A program made the position numbers and the translations under genes. Of a stretch of DNA of 5,781 nucleotides, positions 1-5,781 are shown in pieces (positions within the stretch are counted from its first letter, which is position 1; each line of letters starts with the position of its first letter). This DNA comes from Acidobacteriota bacterium (GTDB lineage: Bacteria; Acidobacteriota; Blastocatellia; RBC074), in contig JABFSD010001119.1 of NCBI GenBank assembly GCA_013140935.1, forward strand, positions 1-5,781, given 5' to 3'. The notes beneath the pieces are model-generated. The model saw only the letters and a list, made by a program, of their open reading frames with translations, did no database searches and was not told the origin of the DNA.

Positions 1-161
1 TCGTTGGCTTGTTCGATCTTGCCCTGCCAACGATAAACCGATGTCATCTGCGGCAGAATTTGTACGCACGCCGCCAACTCGCGGGCGATTAACTGATGCG
101 CCAGCCGTTCGGCCTCGGCGAACGTTTCTGTCGTAGTGATGACGACCAGCGCCTCACTCAT
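1..161 (-). CDS. cutA: CutA family protein (divalent-cation tolerance), N-terminal part; 3' end off window
   Basis: Only the first 53 codons are inside the window and the frame is open at base 1. The visible protein begins MSEALVVITTTETFAEAERL and contains the two hallmarks of CutA: an RELAACVQILP stretch (residues 28-37), where the family has 'LAACVNI.P', and SVYRWQGKIEQ (41-51), where the family has 'S.Y.W.GKIE'. CutA proteins are about 105-115 residues long, cytoplasmic, very stable trimers with a ferredoxin-like, PII-type fold. They were named for copper tolerance in E. coli, but their molecular role is unsettled. The start codon is fixed by a GAAAGG Shine-Dalgarno nine bases upstream and by its ATGA overlap with the stop of the dapF-like gene, implying translational coupling. 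Family identity is secure from the motifs; function in this organism is not shown. Confidence 0.93.
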   Translation of the reverse strand, partial: MSEALVVITTTETFAEAERLAHQLIARELAACVQILPQMTSVYRWQGKIEQAN

Positions 162-1312
162 TCGAGTTCGCCTTTCTTCGCAAAGTAATCGTCATAAATC
201 TCAATGGCACGTTCGGCATCACGCGCCGCGACGTAAAGTTCGACGCTCACATATCCGCCCATGATGCCCGGTATGCCAAAGCCTGAGCCTTCGCGTAAGA
301 GCGCGTTGATGTCGTGATTGGCTAACAACTCACGCGCCATTTCGGCTTCGGGCATGCTGTAAAAATATCCGATCTGGGTGAGCGCGAATTCGTCATCGGT
401 GGGTTGTGCCCCTGATTCTCTCATTGATGGTGTTTGATTCGTGTTGTCCACGAGCCATTCACCTGCGAACACGGCACAAGCCTCGCCGGTTTGCAGCACC
501 GTACCGTCATCGCACCATTCGACAACTAATTCGCCCGCCGCCGTTTTGACCGTAACCTTGCGGTCGGTCAATTCATTCAACATCGCCGCCAGCGCCGCGC
601 CGCACGATCCAGTACCCGATGCCAAGGTCTCGCCGCAACCGCGTTCCCAAAAACGCACTTCGATGTTTTGGCGATCCAGCACGCGAATGAATTCGACGTT
701 CGTGCGTTCGGGAAAAGCCGGATGCGTTTCGAGTGCCGCGCCCAATGCCCGCCAATCCACTTGCTCAAAATCAGTTGTGCCGAATTGATCGAGCAACAGA
801 CTGCAATGCGGATTGCCCATCGAACTCGCCGTAAAGCGAATCGTCCGACCGTTGACTTCCAATGGTTGTTGAATGACGAACTCCTGCGCTTGTGGCAACA
901 CGACGGGAATGGCTTCGCTGTTCAAACGCGGCAAGCCCATTTCGGTCTCGAACAGAAAGCGCGTGTCGTTGCGTTCAACGAGTCGCAAACTTTTTACGCC
1001 TGCGCCCGTAGCGATGCTGACCTCCGGCTTCGTCCACGCACCCGTGTGATAAAGCCACGCGCCGACGCACCGCGTCCCGTTGCCCGAAATCGGCGTTTCT
1101 CCGCCGTCAGCGTTAAACAACCGAATCGTGAAATCGGCGTGCGGATGACGGTGTACGTCGCAGACGACTTCCAAACCGTCTGCGCCCGCGCCGAAATGAC
1201 GGTCGCAGATGCGGCGCGCGAAACTTTCTAAATCGTCGGTCACGGCGCGCAAATCGCTTTCGCGCGCGATCAGGAAGTCATTGCCGAGAGCTTGGAATTT
1301 ATGAAACTGCAT
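158..1312 (-). CDS. dapF: Diaminopimelate epimerase homologue with Ser/Ser active site, fused to a C-terminal DUF2007-like domain
   Basis: 384 residues from the start MQFHKFQALGNDF, chosen because DapF proteins begin at this motif; the 29 in-frame codons upstream are not family-like, and no good Shine-Dalgarno is visible at either start. DapF interconverts LL- and meso-diaminopimelate for lysine and peptidoglycan synthesis in the cytosol. Residues 1-288 form the two-lobed epimerase. Expected substrate contacts are present: Asn11 (GNDF), Asn67 (FNADG), Asn167 (GNPH), Asn205, and Glu223-Arg224 (WERG). Both catalytic cysteines are replaced: Ser76 in ISGNGTRC (family CGNGxRC) and Ser232 in ASGTGSC (family ACGSGAC), each encoded TCG. 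After a hydrophilic linker (about 289-308), residues 309-384 resemble DUF2007, a small PII-fold-type domain called 'putative signal transducing protein'; ordinary DapF stops near residue 275-290. It starts 97 bases after priA and overlaps cutA by ATGA. Family membership is certain; DAP epimerase activity is not. Confidence 0.9.
   Translation of the reverse strand: MQFHKFQALGNDFLIARESDLRAVTDDLESFARRICDRHFGAGADGLEVVCDVHRHPHADFTIRLFNADGGETPISGNGTRCVGAWLYHTGAWTKPEVSIATGAGVKSLRLVERNDTRFLFETEMGLPRLNSEAIPVVLPQAQEFVIQQPLEVNGRTIRFTASSMGNPHCSLLLDQFGTTDFEQVDWRALGAALETHPAFPERTNVEFIRVLDRQNIEVRFWERGCGETLASGTGSCGAALAAMLNELTDRKVTVKTAAGELVVEWCDDGTVLQTGEACAVFAGEWLVDNTNQTPSMRESGAQPTDDEFALTQIGYFYSMPEAEMARELLANHDINALLREGSGFGIPGIMGGYVSVELYVAARDAERAIEIYDDYFAKKGELE
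171..176 (-). promoter_or_regulatory. Shine-Dalgarno sequence of cutA inside the end of the dapF-like gene
   Basis: Read on the minus strand this is GAAAGG, followed by nine bases and the ATG at 161-159. It lies within the last codons of the upstream gene, so cutA initiation probably depends on ribosomes finishing dapF. It is the clearest ribosome binding site in the window. Confidence 0.6.
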
Positions 1313-1409
1313 CTTGAATGATAAGGTTGCGGTTCGTGTTACAGAAAGCGTTACGGCACTTTCTATTGGCATTGTTGATTGTTTTCGACAAGCACGCAAA
1401 GCTCACCTG

Positions 1410-3884
1410 TCACATCATATTCACCGGATCAACTTCGATATTCACCATCCGCAAATCGAAGCCGCTTTCTTTGACCGCGAGCATTGCGGCGTCGAGGGCT
1501 TCGCGCGCCTGGCGGCGGTAGCGCGTTTTGATGAGTACCTGCAAGCGGTATTCGCCTTTCAGCCGTGCGAGCGGAGCGGGCGCGGGGCCGAGTACGTGCA
1601 GGACTTTTTCGGCGTCGGCCTCTTTGATGAGGCGTGCGAGTTCGGTGGCGACGGTTGAGGCTTTGGCGAAATCTTCGTGATGAATCAGCACGTTGATGAG
1701 CGCGACGAAAGGCGGATAGCGCATCTCGCGGCGAAAGCCGATTTCGTGCTGATAGAACTTTTCGTAATCCTGCGTCTGCGCGAATTCCAGCGCGTAATGT
1801 TCGGTATGATAACTCTGAATGATTACGCGCCCCGGCTTGCTGCCGCGTCCGGCGCGCCCTGCGACTTGGGTGAGCAATTGAAAGGTACGCTCGGCGGCGC
1901 GGAAGTCAGGCATGCTCAAACTGGCGTCCACCGAAATGACGCAGACCAGCGTGACGTTATGAAAGTCGTGACCTTTGGCGATCATTTGCGTACCGACCAT
2001 CAGATCAATGTCGCCAGCGGCGAATTCGTTCAACAGCTTTTCAAACGAGCCGCGTCGTCGCGTGGTGTCGCGGTCAAAGCGCGAAATGTTCATCGCGGGG
2101 AACTCGGCTTTCAATAAGGCTTCGATTTGTTCGGTGCCTTCGCCGACGAAAGCGATGAACGGCCCCTGGCATTCGGGGCAGGCGCGCGGCACGCGCTCTT
2201 GATGCCCGCAGTAATGGCAAATCAAACGCGCTTCGGCTTTGTGATAGGTGAGCGATACGTCGCAATTGACGCAATGCGGCGTATGCCCGCAGGCGCGACA
2301 GAGCGCGAACGATGAAAAGCCGCGCCGATTGAGCAGCACGAGCGTCTGTTCGCCGCGTGCGTAATTCTCGGCAATCGCGGCTTTGAGTTCGTCAGAGAAA
2401 AGCTGTTGCTTGCCGTGGCGCGCGAAGACTTCGCGCATGTCTACGATTTGCACGGCGGCGAGCGGACGCTGCGCGATGCGTTCGCTAAGCCGCACATAAG
2501 TGTATTTGCTTGCGGGCTGGTGCGTATTGGGTTGCGCGTTGTGAAACGATTCGAGCGAAGGCGTCGCCGAGCCGAGAATGATGATCGCGTTCGCCTTGAG
2601 CGCGCGCATGATCGCGGTGTCGCGCGCGTGATAGCGCGGCGATTCGTCCTGTTTATAAGTGGCCTCGTGTTCTTCGTCTACGACGATGAGGCCGAGATTT
2701 TCGAGCGGCGCGAAGATGCCCGAACGCGCGCCGATGCACACGCGCGCTTCGCCCGTGCGCAAGCGGTTCCATTCATCTAGGCGTTCGCCTTCTGAGAGCG
2801 ATGAGTGAAGGATGGCGACGGCGTCGCCGAAGGTTTGGCGCAAGCGCCGCGCGAACATCGGCGTGAGCGAAATTTCGGGTACGAGCATCAGCGCCGTCTT
2901 GCCGCGTTTCACCGTCTCAGCCATTGCGCGAATGTAAATTTCAGTCTTGCCCGAACCCGTCACGCCGTGCAGCAAAAAGGCGTGATACTTATCGTCTTGC
3001 AGCTTTTCCGCAATCGCATCAAGCGCCGTTTGCTGTGGCGGCGTGAGTTGCAACGAATCGGCGTCAACGTTGAGACCCGGTATTTTCGCCAGCGGATCGC
3101 GGCGCACCTGTCGCGTAAAAATTTCGAGATAGCCGCGCTTTTCCAGCGTACGCAACACTGACGCACTCACGTTGGCTTGTTCGATCAACTGCGCATGGCT
3201 CAACGGTTCGGCTTGCAGCAATTCGATGACGCGCTGTTGCGACTCGTTGAGCGGCTTGTCTTTTTCATCCGGCGTGCGTTCGAGCAAGCGTACGGCTTGC
3301 TGCGTTTTAGGTTTGACGGTGGCGTCCTGCATCTTGCGCGTGACGGTTAAGTAACCATCTTTTTCGAGTTCACGAATCACGGCGGAAGCCTTTGCTTTCT
3401 TGAATACTTTGACGAGCTCGCGCGAGTTCAAAGGGCTTTCTTCGTCGAGCATGCGCAGGGCTTGCGCTTTAGTCGAAGCCGCGCGTTTGGCATAAGTCGT
3501 CGTCAAGGCTTCGCGGCCAGCGGCAGTGATGCTCACAAAAGATTCGGCTTCGGCGTTGATGCCGGCGGGCAGGCAAGCCTTCAACACTTCGCCCCACGGC
3601 GCGTAATAGTAATCGGCAATCCAGTGACTGAGTTCGAGCAACTCGGCGGTGATGAGCGGTTCGGTGTCGAAAAGTTCTTCGACGGATTTCACTTCATAAG
3701 TGGCCTCGTCTTGTCCGGCGGCGGCGAGGGATTCGTGAATGGCTACGATGTAAGCGGTGAGCAACTGCTTGCCGAAAGGGACGAGTACGCGCGCGCCGGG
3801 TTGCGCCTCGGCGGCAAAACTTTCCGGCAAGGCGTAAGTGAAAGTCTGAAAGACGTAAAGCGGAATGGCGACTTCAGCGTACAT
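1410..3884 (-). CDS. priA: Primosomal protein N' (replication restart helicase PriA)
   Basis: 824 residues. PriA is a 3'-to-5' DNA helicase that recognises stalled or repaired forks and reloads the replisome. The order is: N-terminal 3'-DNA-end-binding domain (about 1-105, [27 protein letters not shown]); two winged-helix-like stretches (about 135-190 and 212-260); helicase lobe 1 with Walker A GVTGSGKT (307-314), DEEH (403-406) and GSATPS (438-443); a zinc region with all eight cysteines (529, 532, 538, 541, 556, 559, 569, 572); lobe 2 with [11 protein letters not shown] (631-641) and QVAGRAGR (673-680); and a C-terminal domain ending EVDPVNMM, as is usual. The length is nearer that of Firmicutes PriA (about 800) than E. 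coli PriA (732). The frame stays open upstream to 4025, but those 47 codons lie mostly in the palindromic element and are not family-like, so the ATG at 3884 is preferred. All key residues are present, so it should be active. Confidence 0.97.
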   Translation of the reverse strand: MYAEVAIPLYVFQTFTYALPESFAAEAQPGARVLVPFGKQLLTAYIVAIHESLAAAGQDEATYEVKSVEELFDTEPLITAELLELSHWIADYYYAPWGEVLKACLPAGINAEAESFVSITAAGREALTTTYAKRAASTKAQALRMLDEESPLNSRELVKVFKKAKASAVIRELEKDGYLTVTRKMQDATVKPKTQQAVRLLERTPDEKDKPLNESQQRVIELLQAEPLSHAQLIEQANVSASVLRTLEKRGYLEIFTRQVRRDPLAKIPGLNVDADSLQLTPPQQTALDAIAEKLQDDKYHAFLLHGVTGSGKTEIYIRAMAETVKRGKTALMLVPEISLTPMFARRLRQTFGDAVAILHSSLSEGERLDEWNRLRTGEARVCIGARSGIFAPLENLGLIVVDEEHEATYKQDESPRYHARDTAIMRALKANAIIILGSATPSLESFHNAQPNTHQPASKYTYVRLSERIAQRPLAAVQIVDMREVFARHGKQQLFSDELKAAIAENYARGEQTLVLLNRRGFSSFALCRACGHTPHCVNCDVSLTYHKAEARLICHYCGHQERVPRACPECQGPFIAFVGEGTEQIEALLKAEFPAMNISRFDRDTTRRRGSFEKLLNEFAAGDIDLMVGTQMIAKGHDFHNVTLVCVISVDASLSMPDFRAAERTFQLLTQVAGRAGRGSKPGRVIIQSYHTEHYALEFAQTQDYEKFYQHEIGFRREMRYPPFVALINVLIHHEDFAKASTVATELARLIKEADAEKVLHVLGPAPAPLARLKGEYRLQVLIKTRYRRQAREALDAAMLAVKESGFDLRMVNIEVDPVNMM

Positions 3885-3893
3885 AGTTTGTCG

Positions 3894-3896
3894 CCT
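3894..3896 (-). promoter_or_regulatory. Possible weak ribosome binding site of priA at the edge of the palindromic element
   Basis: On the minus strand the last three bases of the palindrome read AGG and lie nine bases before the ATG at 3884. No other purine-rich match exists in the nine bases between. If it is used, the Shine-Dalgarno sits in the base of the element's 31-bp outer stem and would be masked when the leader RNA folds. The match is only three bases, so the call is tentative. Confidence 0.25.
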
Positions 3897-4030
3897 GGGT
3901 GCGCCCGCATCCTGCGGGCTGTAAAGAAGCCGCGCAGCGTTCCTTATTCCAGTCTCTCGCAATGCGAACACTGAGCTGAGGAAGGCTTCGCCGCTTTTCT
4001 TACAGCCCGCAGGATGCGGGCGCACCCAGG
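3894..4030. repeat. 137-bp near-perfect palindrome (REPIN/BIME- or MITE-like element)
   Basis: Bases 3894-3924 are the exact reverse complement of 4000-4030 (31 bp). The symmetry continues inward, with some mismatches and compensating one-base indels, down to TCGCA-A-TGCGA at 3957-3967, so the whole segment is one palindrome centred on 3962. Within each arm is a smaller perfect hairpin, GCCCGCA with a three-base loop and TGCGGGC, at 3903-3919 and 4005-4021. Two GC-rich hairpin units in inverted orientation around a spacer is the layout of REPIN/BIME elements mobilised by RAYT transposases; a non-autonomous MITE is the alternative. It begins nine bases before the priA start and ends one base short of the stop of the membrane-protein gene. 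No target-site duplication is evident and there is no T-run as in an intrinsic terminator. The structure is seen directly; the class is inferred, because only one copy is visible here. Confidence 0.85.
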
Positions 4031-4031
4031 G

Positions 4032-5781
4032 TTAGCGGTTGATTTGATAAACCCGATATTCAGGTTGATCTACGACCTTTGCATAATTCGTAGCGAAAAA
4101 GTTTTCATCCGGTTTCAGGTTTGCGCGTTCGACGGGGCCGATGACGACGAAATCAATTTTGTGCTTGCTCATCAACTCCATCGCAATCGCGCCGCCTTTA
4201 TAAATCGTTTGGACTTCGGTTTCGCGCGTGCCGTAATCAATGCCGTGCGTCCACAGATGTCCGGGGTAGCCCATCAACGATTGCCGTCCGGTGAGCGCAA
4301 TGACGGAATTATGGATCGGCGCGTGCAAGATTCGCGCGCGCGGCGGCGTCACGTTGCGAATCGCCTCTGCCGCGTTCAGGTCGGCTTGCGAATAGAGACC
4401 TACGTTTTCTGCGGGCGAAGCGGCGCGCAATACGTCGAGTCCGCCTGAGAGCGTGAGCAGCACGATGACAATGCCGCCGACGAGGCGCGCGGTGATGCCT
4501 TTTTGTTGCAAGAGACTGGCGACGGCGAGTGCGACCAGCGGAACCGAAGCGAGCGCCCAATAGATCAAGACCTTGATGTTGTCCCACGGCCACGGCGCAA
4601 GCAGCACCAGGTTAGGCAGGATGAACCAGATCAGGAACGGCAGATAAAACCGCCGCAACGTCGCCGAAGAAAGTTTTTGCGCGCCCCAACCCAACATCAG
4701 CAGGATGATGAATACGCCCGCGTTGACGCCCCAGAAAATCAACGGCGAAATTTCTTTGCCTGCTTCCCACCAGAGGTTTATTTCAAAGAGTTTGTTCTTT
4801 ACGCCTGTGCCGCTGAGATAAAGCGCCTGTGGCAGAGCGATGACGCCCATCGGAATAAAAAAGTGCAGCCATTCGAGCGAAAAGAAAAGCAGTGCCATTG
4901 CCAAGCTGGCCAGTACGACGGCGAAAAATCCGTGCGCGTGCAGCATGGGTAAAAAACCTGTCAGCACGCCCGCTGCAAGCAAGTGGCGCTTGCGGTCTGC
5001 GCTGGGCATTTCGCCTTCGCCCCAGGCCATCCACCACAGCGCGACGATCATCGCCACCAGCGGCCAGCCGAACAGCATCGAACGTTGCGGAATCAACAAC
5101 GTCGTAAACACATTGCCCCACCGCAACGGATATTTCGCCGCACCGATAACCAAGTCGGCATTCATCGTGTAAGTGCGCGGCAAGTGCGTGAGGAAGTCGA
5201 GCAAGCCCGAACTCATCTGCCCCAAGTCTTGAAAGAAATTCAGAAAGCCGAGTCCGCCGTTGAACAAGAAGATCACGGGCGCGAGTCGCGCGGCGAAGCG
5301 ATTATTCGTCAGGCGAAAAGTGAGGAAGTTCAGCAAGCCTACCAAAGCCAACGCGAGCGAAATGTTTTCGAGAAAGAAAGCCGCGCGCCAGTCCGCGCCC
5401 AAACGAATGAAAGCGGCTGTCAGAAAGTCTATGAGAAACGGATAAGTGAATTTGCCGCCCGCGAAGATCGGATTTTCAGGCGGCAGATTGTTGCCATAAG
5501 CAAACGAAGTGATAACGCTCAGGTGAAAGGGCAGGTCGCCGAAATTATTCAAGGGCGCGGTGTGCAAGCCATCGGGCGCATACATCACGACCCGGCTGAA
5601 CAGAAAAATCAGCAACGCCGCCCACGCCGCGTAATAAACGATTTCGCCGGTGCTGCGATTGGTCGCGCGCAGGTCGGCGTTGAAACGCGCGGGCGAAACC
5701 TTGCGCCATAGCAGCAACGCGCTCAACGTAAGCAAAATCAATGCTCCCAGAATCGAAAGCAAATTCAGCCCTAACAGCAAG
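4032..5781 (-). CDS. Multi-pass membrane protein, putative GT-C-type glycosyltransferase; 5' end not resolved
   Basis: The frame runs from the right edge to a TAA at 4034-4032 (582 codons visible). The first possible start, a TTG at 5780, lies at the window boundary, so the true start may be outside. Numbering from that codon, hydrophobic segments lie near residues 3-25, 46-66, 136-157, 165-183, 225-252, 268-322 (several), 345-365, 378-396, 403-423 and 432-447, about 11-13 helices in all. The first large loop holds NNFGDLPFHLS (78-88) and GGKFTYPFLIDF (108-119); Asp82 resembles the catalytic acid of GT-C glycosyltransferases, which transfer sugars from polyprenyl-phosphate donors on the outer membrane face. 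WPWDNIKV (397-404) and a soluble tail (about 455-582, with TGRQSLMGYPGHLW and a C-terminal YRVYQINR) also recall large uncharacterised membrane proteins of this kind. The substrate cannot be named. It reads toward priA but is separated from it by the palindromic element, so co-transcription is uncertain. Confidence 0.8.
   Translation of the reverse strand, partial: LLLGLNLLSILGALILLTLSALLLWRKVSPARFNADLRATNRSTGEIVYYAAWAALLIFLFSRVVMYAPDGLHTAPLNNFGDLPFHLSVITSFAYGNNLPPENPIFAGGKFTYPFLIDFLTAAFIRLGADWRAAFFLENISLALALVGLLNFLTFRLTNNRFAARLAPVIFLFNGGLGFLNFFQDLGQMSSGLLDFLTHLPRTYTMNADLVIGAAKYPLRWGNVFTTLLIPQRSMLFGWPLVAMIVALWWMAWGEGEMPSADRKRHLLAAGVLTGFLPMLHAHGFFAVVLASLAMALLFFSLEWLHFFIPMGVIALPQALYLSGTGVKNKLFEINLWWEAGKEISPLIFWGVNAGVFIILLMLGWGAQKLSSATLRRFYLPFLIWFILPNLVLLAPWPWDNIKVLIYWALASVPLVALAVASLLQQKGITARLVGGIVIVLLTLSGGLDVLRAASPAENVGLYSQADLNAAEAIRNVTPPRARILHAPIHNSVIALTGRQSLMGYPGHLWTHGIDYGTRETEVQTIYKGGAIAMELMSKHKIDFVVIGPVERANLKPDENFFATNYAKVVDQPEYRVYQINR

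Noticed and set aside
2..18. 17-base direct repeat shared with 3170-3186.
   Set aside because: Both copies fall inside coding sequence and encode the same short peptide IEQAN in two unrelated proteins (CutA and PriA); coincidence of codon choice is the simplest explanation.
1344..1363. Small inverted repeat (GAAAGCG / CACTTTC, six-base loop) in the 97-bp gap between priA and the dapF-like gene, as a terminator or operator.
   Set aside because: Seven pairs including a wobble, no T-run on either strand and no clear promoter around it; too weak to call. Partial -35/-10 look-alikes in this gap match only a few consensus bases.
1313..1399. 29-codon N-terminal extension of the DapF homologue, including an ATG at 1372.
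   Set aside because: DapF proteins begin at the MxFxKxxxxGNDF motif (start 1312), and no Shine-Dalgarno supports the upstream starts.
3885..4025. N-terminal extension of PriA by 47 codons starting at 4025.
   Set aside because: The extension is translated almost wholly from the palindromic repeat and resembles no PriA N terminus; the family-typical start is the ATG at 3884.
4983..5711. Long plus-strand open frames opposite the membrane-protein gene, and others opposite priA and dapF.
   Set aside because: Compositions are rich in Arg, Gln and His with no recognisable motif, as expected for antisense frames of GC-rich genes; the minus-strand genes have clear family matches or membrane topology.

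Overview
The window holds four minus-strand genes packed head to tail, so in transcription order they run from the right edge to the left: a multi-pass membrane protein (5' end off the window), priA, a dapF-like gene with an extra C-terminal domain, and cutA (3' end off the window). No RNA gene, CRISPR array or insertion sequence was seen. The sequence is moderately GC-rich and bacterial. Gene content, a DUF2007-type domain and REP-like palindromes would fit a soil Acidobacteriota-type bacterium, but this is a guess from general impression; nothing in the window is diagnostic.

Right part (4032-5781): an integral membrane protein with about 11-13 hydrophobic segments, a GT-C-like aspartate in the first large loop and a soluble C-terminal domain. 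It is probably a polyprenyl-phosphate-sugar-dependent glycosyltransferase, function unproven. Between it and priA lie 147 bases, of which 137 (3894-4030) form one near-complete palindrome centred on base 3962. The outer stem is 31 bp and perfect, and each arm contains its own 7-bp GC-rich mini-hairpin. This looks like a REPIN/BIME or MITE-type element that has filled the intergenic gap.

Middle (1410-3884): a complete PriA replication-restart helicase with all helicase motifs and all eight zinc cysteines. Left part (158-1312): a diaminopimelate epimerase homologue in which both catalytic cysteines are serines (Ser76, Ser232) while the substrate-binding residues are kept. It carries a C-terminal DUF2007-like, PII-fold-type domain. 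Its TGA overlaps the ATG of cutA (ATGA), so these two are surely co-translated.

The set joins replication restart (PriA), lysine/peptidoglycan precursor synthesis (DapF), a PII-like small protein (CutA) and envelope glycosylation. No single pathway ties them together, so this looks like an ordinary housekeeping cluster. The points worth following are the Ser/Ser DapF fusion and the palindromic element in the priA leader.
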